Shown: positions 57,027 to 64,000 of the stretch, piece by piece
Layout of the letters: every line of letters begins with the position of its first letter
Numbering within the stretch: the first letter of the stretch is position 1
Assembly: GCF_907165205.1 (NCBI RefSeq)
Contig: NC_058195.1
Location: 6,076,001-6,140,000 of the forward strand
Length of the DNA stretch: 64,000 bases
Reading direction: 5' to 3'
DNA from: Coccinella septempunctata
Taxonomy: Eukaryota; Arthropoda; Insecta; Coleoptera; Coccinellidae
Position numbers and translations under genes: made by a program
Notes under the pieces: model-generated
Told to the model about the DNA's origin: nothing
Database searches by the model: none
The model's input: only the letters and a program-made list of their open reading frames with translations

Positions 57027-60000
57027 AATAATGTATATATGCTTCTAGAGAAAATTTCCTCATTTTGAATTATGTTTCAGTGAACCTAACTTTTGTATTT
57101 AAATTCAGTTGATGAATTGAATATTGTACTATACCTGTCCTTTAATTTCTATTTCATTAACTTTGTAAATTTAAAGAAAATTTATGAAAGAATGAATATC
57201 ATCAGAGTTAATGTGATGTAAGAATTGAACACACTGTATTCTGCTGAAAATAAAAATATTGATTGAATAAATGAATTAATCATCTTAGAAAAATGTGTTG
57301 AATTTATTGAAGAAATTAATTAAAATAACTGATATCAATAGGCTGAAACACTGGTTTCAAGATTTGAGGTGGCTGATACCTGATTTTTTAAAGGCCTACC
57401 TCATAGTCCACCCCTGATTCTCTTCATTGATTTTTTTCAATGAAGTTGAATGTGGTCTTCAACAGAACTCAGCAATTAATTAGAGTTTTCAGATAGTTTA
57501 TTAGGAAAAATCTGAGTAACGAATCATTGTTTGATGAAAATATAACAGAAAGATTTTGAATATTAAAGGATAGGTTCTTTCAGGTTTGAACAGTGAAGTT
57601 ACAATTTTTCTCATGAACATATCATTTTAATATATCAGTCAAATGAATAGACCGTTTGGTTTAGCTTAGTAACGCCAAATAGTTCACTCAAGAAGCTCGC
57701 ATTTTTGTTCAATTCAATTTTGAGTAGTAATTCGAGAATGAACATGAATACACTATAATGTATTATTAGTTGCCTGAATACCACCTAGCTAGGCGGATAT
57801 TAATCTGTTGACTTTGCAGAGATGGCAGCAGTTTGAAATTTATTCAAGGACAACTCTTCTATTTGTATCTAAGCGACAAACAGCGGAAGAAAAGTGTTTA
57901 CGGACGAAAAGTGTGACAAAAAATATTTCCAATCACAAATAGTCGACTTAATTCTCTGAGTGGATAAATCTCAACTCACCCTTGTTGCTATTGGTTGAAT
58001 AATGTCATCTTTAAACGGCAAAATGGAATAGAGCTGGACCTAGATCTTACAACACTCGGCGGTTAAGTCAACATGAAACGAATTGATTCATCATTTTTCG
58101 GACTATGACATCGAATGTCTGATATCTTTTTCATCCAAAACTACACATTCCTTTCAAACTGCAAGAGAACAAGGGATATTCACGAACGCTCTCAAAAAAC
58201 CATAACGTCCCATGTCACACATGTTTTATCGGGCGTTACAATCGAATTAGTTTAATGATTCGAGGTTGAATAGCCAAAGTGACTCCTAAAACCCTTAATA
58301 GACCCTCACCTTTGTCATAGTCAAATAAAGCAACCTTTCCAGGGGAGCGAAAAGTGAATGCAGATCTAGATATCTTTATAAGTATTGTCGAAAATATTGA
58401 TTTATCACTTGGATCACTCAAGCAAGAATTTCAAGTTGTTTTGCATTCCTATAAGTATGCGTTTCTGAATGAAATCATGAAAGGTTGCAGAGAAGCGTGA
58501 AGATGCCAACGTTTCAACAAGAATGAGAAACTTTTGAGTTCAGTCTCCAGTCCAATGTGTACTATGACTTTCTGTTATAGTCAATGGAAACAGAAATGGT
58601 ACTATGGTTTTGGACCTAATATAATTATGATTTACGTCTCTCAATAAGGAGAGAGAAATATAACAGCTTTTGTGACACTCACACGTTTTTTTGATATTTT
58701 TCACTTTCAGGTAATAGTTCACACTCTTACAGGCTGCTCAGTAACGGAGGTAGCTATATATATGAAAACGAAAACAAGGCCCAATTTCACCTTAAACTCT
58801 GATCAAAATTCAGACAAACTCTTTCTAACCCTGACTTCTGCTTTGTCTATGGAGTGAAGTAAGAAGGGGTTTGAAACACTCAATTTTAAGTGAATGTATC
58901 TAAGATGAGTAATCATAAATCTGCGAGTTTCTTTTCTTAATGCCAGTTAATCTAGGTCTATTCTAGGTGTATATTGGCTGTTAGAGTCTTTATAGGATTC
59001 GTGGTGTTTTCAAGCAACTCAGTTGCGTTATGAAAAAGAAGTCGATCACTATTGATAATACCAATGATTTTATTAATGTTCAATGATGAATGATAATGCA
59101 TAATAGTCTGTAATGTTCTCACAATTTTTCTCTGCTATTTCCTGTAATTTTACTCTGGTTATTTCTATTAATCATGAATTGAAAATTATCTCATTATAAA
59201 CTATATAGGTTTTGAGAAAAGTTCCAATAACTGGTACAGCAACTTCAAACAATAAACGCTCCAAATTAAAATGACCTGAAAAAATAATTTTAAATTCTTT
59301 TCAACCAACTAGCATATCTGTTTTTTTGTTTGGCACATCACAAAGTGCCTTAAATATGCGCTAGAAAATGATAAGAGTCCCATAATGATTTCTTGTAGTC
59401 ATTCTTATAGTAAATATTGTTTCAAATAAGCCAACCTCAGTGTAAAATGCAAGTGTTACATTCTTTTATTTTCAATATTTCATAACAAGTGCATTTAAAA
59501 CAAAGCTAACCAGCAACTCAAACGCTGATTTATTAACTGTACCCCATTCCCATTCAACCTTCTGAAGTAGAACTCTTAGGTATGACCCACTTCAGATATA
59601 CCTAAACAAATATGAGAAATGTTCAAGGAAGACTTTCTCACCCTCCCACAAGTTCACCTGTTTTCAGCATCCCGTACAAATCGGGGTAAACGAAGGGTTG
59701 ACTAGCACGTATAGTGTGTCTGAAAAGTATCGTGAGAAATGCTACTGTCTCTAATTTCGCATAGGACCTTTTCATTATGCCTGAAATATACCAGGCGTAT
59801 CACCTGTAGACGGTCTTTCGCATGAAAAATAGGAATGGTAGATCAGTTGTTGTATCCTCGAAGTTTGAATGTAAAAGTTGCGGTTCCCAGTGTGAATGGT
59901 CCTTCAGGTATCAAGGTTCGTGGGTTCAACAATATTCATGGTGGCATAAAGTAGTTCAATATAGGAAGATAGGTAGTTTGTACACTTGGATGTTATTTTG

Positions 60001-60085
60001 ACTGTTTGAAATTTGACTCTTTCAAAAGTTTTGCTGGTTTTCAGATGTTTGGCTCTAAAATCAATTCGAAAAAGTATTCAAACGA
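57027..60085. other. intergenic sequence, no gene seen
   Basis: AT-rich; open frames up to about 61 codons without domains. No RNA gene or element end is recognised. Confidence 0.4.
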
Positions 60086-60996
60086 AGATTCGGTCGACTT
60101 GGGACGTTTGTTGAATTCAACTTGTCATATTTTCAAAACGGTGACCTATTTTTATATGAAAAAGAGATAAGAATATGCTTAATGACTCAGACTATTGATT
60201 AGGATATATACCAAGCTTCAGAATTCGGATATAAATTAAAAAAAAATAAAATATACTTGTCTCAAGTCACTCACCGATTTGGGAGGCTTGGGACACAATT
60301 TAAAATCATTTGATTTCTCAACTCTCAAATGAAATAGGTGACTTGAGACGGTGTATAGTTTTGAAAATAGAATTTGTGATTATATAGTTGAAATTCGGTA
60401 AGGAAATTAAATGATAAACCCTTATTACAGCGAAAGTAAATATATTGTACCTCAAATATAAAAAAAACTAAACTAAACGAGGAAACTTTGATTTCTTTCA
60501 TTCTTTGGTGATTTCTTTGTGGAAATGACGTAAATAATAATATCCTGCCAAAAATGGGCATATTTCCTGCTGCCAATGCGTCGCTTGTATATATTCGGCA
60601 TTGTCCCAAGTCACCCTATGAAACAACAAAATAAATTAATGAGATCCGTGTTGCCGTTTGATTTGTAAACAACCTTTTTCTATGACATATCTAATATCCC
60701 AATATCCCACGTATACAGAAAAAAAATTACACATGCACAAAGTATAGGACACTACAAAGTATATAAGGGCCATAAAAAAACGCGCTTTTACTCTCCTGAA
60801 TTCGTTAATTTTTCCTGTCAATTCAAACGCTCTGGTCACGGCAAACTCAACAGGAATTAATTGTTAAACTAACCGAAAAGACGCTACACAATCTTATAAG
60901 TTTGTACGTTCACTCATAAATGGTAAGAAACAAAGAAATCTGCAAGGGGGTAATTGTCCCAAGTTACAGGACTGTCCCAAGTTACCCGAATCTACC
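60086..60996 (-). mobile_element. pogo/Tigger-like non-autonomous element, copy C
   Basis: Same family and orientation as copy A, inverse to copy B. The left end reads AGATTCGGTCGACTTGGGAC and the right end GTCCCAAGTTACCCGAATC. The homologue of the pogo-like start codon is at about 60600 (minus), but the coding match is shorter because of changes (MPNIYKRRIGS type). Internal copies of the terminal motif are present, as in A and B. Confidence 0.78.
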
Positions 60997-61675
60997 GTAC
61001 TGTCTATCAACTTTAGTTTAGTGAATATAAATTCCATTTCATGCAATTTCTTCAATGGAGGCCGCTATGTTGATATAATTCCTGACAAACATCAACTAAT
61101 TCCCCTGTCATCACGTGTTCATGAGGTCCTTATAAATAGTAACTTTTTGTTGCCTCCATCTGGTACCAGCTTAACAACCAAATTAATGATCTCGAACACG
61201 GACTCCAGATAAAATTCTACAAATCCCTAGGTATCTAGATCAGCCTTTGAAAAATGGTATCTGCCAAGCGCTTATGAATAGTGTCATATCCCCTGATCGT
61301 GAGCGGGGAGACAACAACTATTTTTGAATGAGAAAAAGCAGGCCGCTCTCCAGATCATGATATAATTTTTATGGGTCCCTTTGAACCTAGCGCGAAGCCG
61401 CTATCTCCAACAATATGGTATGTGCCGGTCGTCCAGATAAAAATGATCGTTTCTTGAAACGTTTGAAAACTAGATGGGTATTCTGATACCAGGCGGTTGT
61501 TTCTCCACTCAACTTTCTTCCTTTATGTTTGTAGAAAAAGTTTAGCATAGTCTGCTACCCTTTTTGTACCACTTCTCTATCGGCAGAATAATAGTTTTCT
61601 TATGACCCTTTCCCAAATCATTTTGGCTTTCCGGTATGGTGGAGATTATGCAGAGTTACTAAGACCTAAGAAAGG
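60997..61675. other. intergenic sequence
   Basis: A 63-codon plus frame (61021-61212) looks somewhat protein-like but has no domain I can name. No gene is called. Confidence 0.3.
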
Positions 61676-62226
61676 GACACATCTGGTTCTCCAAGACCTA
61701 AGAAGTTTCGTGTCCAAAAATCTGCTGGAAAAGTTCTTGCTTCAGTTTTTTGGGATTGTCATGGAGTAACCATGATTAATTTTTTGGATAAGGGTAGAAC
61801 AATAACCAGAGATTACTGTTCGACATTACTGACCACTGTAAGGGAAAAAATTAAATAGAAAAGACACGGAAAGCTCATGCACACAAATCTCATGTTGCCA
61901 TGCAAGAAATTCGTGATTTAGGGTTTGAATTATTAGAACACCTCCTTTGTTCACCAGATTTGGCTCCATCCGACTATCATCTCTTTCCTCAACTGAAAAA
62001 AAGTTTAAAAGGTCGTCAATTTTCTTCCAACGAGGAGGTAATAAAAGCTGTGGAGGTCTGGTTTGCAGAGCAAGAAGAAACATTTTTTTTGAAAAAAAGA
62101 CACGTTGCAGGTTCGCTGTAATAAATGTATCCAATTAAGAGGGGAACATGTTGAGTAATTAAATATTTTGACATTGAAATTTTGTTTGTTTCTACAGTAG
62201 CGTAAGAATTTTTCAATATATCTCGA
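61676..62226 (+). mobile_element. mariner element, copy 5 (5'-truncated, internal deletion)
   Basis: Starts within the transposase near the segment SPRPKKFRVQK. It keeps YSPDLAPSDYH (changed to CSPDLAPSDYH) and the C-terminus, and ends near 62226 with a damaged terminal repeat (TCAATATATCTCG). The region around the second catalytic Asp is deleted near 61875, between AAAGCTC and CACACAAATCTC. The 5' terminal repeat and N-terminal half are missing. Confidence 0.9.
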
Positions 62227-62815
62227 ATTCATGAAATTTCTCGGATAACCCTTCAACTTTCTCAGAGAAAAATCACTCCTACGGTTAGATTCTTGAGCTA
62301 GTAAAACAAAAGAAGCAGATGTTGAGGATTCTATAGCCTGCTTTGTATCTCACCTTCTTCATCTCGAAAATGAATAGTTCCCACTAAGAAAATATCCTAT
62401 CGCACTCCGCATGCACCATAAAATCCGATCGAAAAATCACACCTTGTTCCAATTTTATCAGATCCAGAACGGGCGCGTTTTCCTGGACGTCGAACACGTT
62501 TTCTGAACGATTTAGATCGTGAAAAAGATTCCAATTGGCCGTTACGTTCAGGTATTGTAACGATACAGTGCCTGTGGCCTGAGGCCGAAGCCTCAACCCT
62601 ACAATTTCGATAATCGTTATAATTACGTTATCCCCATTGTATTTTGAATTTTTTCGTACATATGGTGAGCCGGCACAAGCCCAGAGCTGTCAATCATGTT
62701 TAATGGATCTCTTGGAGAGGAAATGATGATAGATTTGGGGCAATTACGAATAGTTGCTTTGAATTTGTGCACCAATTATTGAAATTTCACAAAAGAAAAT
62801 ATAAGGTCTACTAAA

Positions 62816-62872
62816 GAAACGGTTCCACTGATGAAATTTCGAGATTTATTACATGAAAAGTTGCTCTTCTAG
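62816..62872. repeat. fragment of the 174-bp satellite unit
   Basis: About 57 bases (AACGGTTCCACTGATGAAAT, GAGATTTATTAC, AAGTTGCTCTTCTAG) match the satellite unit of the arrays at 4910 and 52392. The match stops just before the terminal repeat of mariner copy 6. Confidence 0.6.
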
Positions 62873-62876
62873 AAAA

Positions 62877-63936
62877 TACGAGGATATATTGAAAAATTCT
62901 CAGCCTACTATAGAACCTAACAAAATTTCAATGTCAAAATATTTTTCACTCAACAAACACTCCTCTTAATTGGATACAGTCATTACAGCGAACCTGCAAC
63001 GTCTCTAGACCTTTCAAAAAAAGTGTTTCTTCTTGCTCTGCAAACCAGACCTCCCAGGCTTTTATTATCTCCTCGTTGGAAGAAAATTTACGACCTTTTA
63101 ACTTTTTTCAGTTGAGGAAAGAGAATCATCTCTTTCTAACCTTATCCAAAAAATCAATCATGATTACTTCATGGCAATCACAAAAAACTGAAGCAAGAAT
63201 TATCCAGCAGATTTTTGGACACGAAACTTCTTAGGTCTTGGAGAACCAGAGTGTCGCTATTCCATCAATTGTTGCTTTGTTTCTGGATCGTAGAAATGTA
63301 CCCAAGTCTCATCCATAGTAACAATTCGGTTCAAGAAGTCTACATCATTTTCAAGTCGAGCAGAGATCGAACGCGATGCTTCTACCCTTGCACGATTTTG
63401 GTCAACATTCAAACATTTGGGGATGTATTTTCCAGCAATTTTTCTCATGTCCAAATTGACGTGAACTATATGATGAACTCGTTCGTATGAAATATTCAGT
63501 GCTTCAGATATCCGTTTCAGCCCAATTCGACGGTCTGATAAAATCATGTCATGAACTGCATCGATATTTTCGGGGACTGACACAGAAACTGGCCTCACCG
63601 ATCGGTCATCATCTTCAATGGAAAATTTACCTCTTTTGAAGCTTGCAGTCCAATTTTTCACGGTCGCATACGAAGGACATTAATCACTAAGGGTATCAAG
63701 CATATCTTCGTAAATCTGTTTACCTCTTAACCCTTTCAAATACAGGTACTTGATGATGGCACGATAGTCCAATTTTTCGATTTTCACAATTTCGGTGGAC
63801 ATCTTCTTTCTTCTAATTTATTGCGTAACTCTGGTTTAGTTTTTTGACCTGACACTTCTAATAAGTTATTGTTCGTTGCTATGGTTTATGCATGAAACTG
63901 GTCTAGACTGACTAGATATCGATACATCCTCCTATA
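62877..63936 (-). mobile_element. mariner element, copy 6 (both ends, internal deletion)
   Basis: Left end TACGAGGATATATTGAAAAA at 62877; right end the inverse of TAGGAGGATGTATCGATATC at about 63934. The total is 1.06 kb. A deletion at about 63130 removes the segment with the second and third catalytic Asp. The N-terminal part (63661-63257, minus, 134 codons) is open and includes TMDETW. The left end adjoins a satellite fragment. Confidence 0.92.
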
Positions 63937-64000
63937 TACCAACAAACACCCTCAATTTCTTAGCAATCTTCATACCGCAACTACCATAAAAACAATTCGA

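Overview
This window is animal nuclear DNA, almost certainly insect and probably a beetle. It is AT-rich, its genes are split by introns with GT..AG borders, it holds insect-type gene families, and much of it is decayed DNA transposons. The order (Coleoptera) is an inference; I cannot name the species.

Host genes, left to right: (1) a single exon (1954-2139, minus) resembling the middle of a takeout/juvenile-hormone-binding-protein family protein, and a GC-rich candidate exon near 6392-6529; (2) a four-exon class A orphan GPCR (16754-25913, plus) with unusual helix motifs and a long cytoplasmic tail; (3) a gamma-glutamyltransferase gene (34513-46558, plus) whose ten exons join in phase into 641 codons, with a second phase-compatible first exon at 32588-32676; (4) an intronless NUPR1/CG6770-type gene (40790-40990, plus) with its own TATA/Inr promoter, nested in the second GGT intron; (5) a six-exon yellow/MRJP-family gene (47792-50760, minus) tail to tail with GGT; (6) a two-exon mitochondrial ribosomal protein L38 gene (55746-57021, plus).

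Mobile and repeat DNA: six copies of one mariner family, all defective (614, 7940, 18413, 44748, 61676, 62877), including a 409-bp internally deleted derivative inside GGT; a Tc1-like element with its catalytic core deleted, in a GPCR intron; a P-like element (11401-12822) with 31-bp terminal inverted repeats, a perfect 8-bp target duplication and a broken THAP reading frame; three copies of a ~0.9-kb element with GGGTGACTTGGGAC ends and the start of a pogo/Tigger-like protein; a MITE family with ACAGGGTGAGTCTTTGACTC ends (four copies); remnants of LINE RNase H and reverse transcriptase; a 174-bp satellite in two arrays plus a fragment; and two large inverted-repeat structures.

The observations I would look at first are a dispersed family of hammerhead-ribozyme-like motifs in the introns of the GPCR and GGT genes (20997, 22264, 22969, 46003), a foldback-like structure at 51016-53800 whose arms are each six 25-bp repeats in opposite orientation and which encloses the satellite array, and the P-like element. 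The rest is AT-rich intergenic or intronic sequence in which I see no supported gene.
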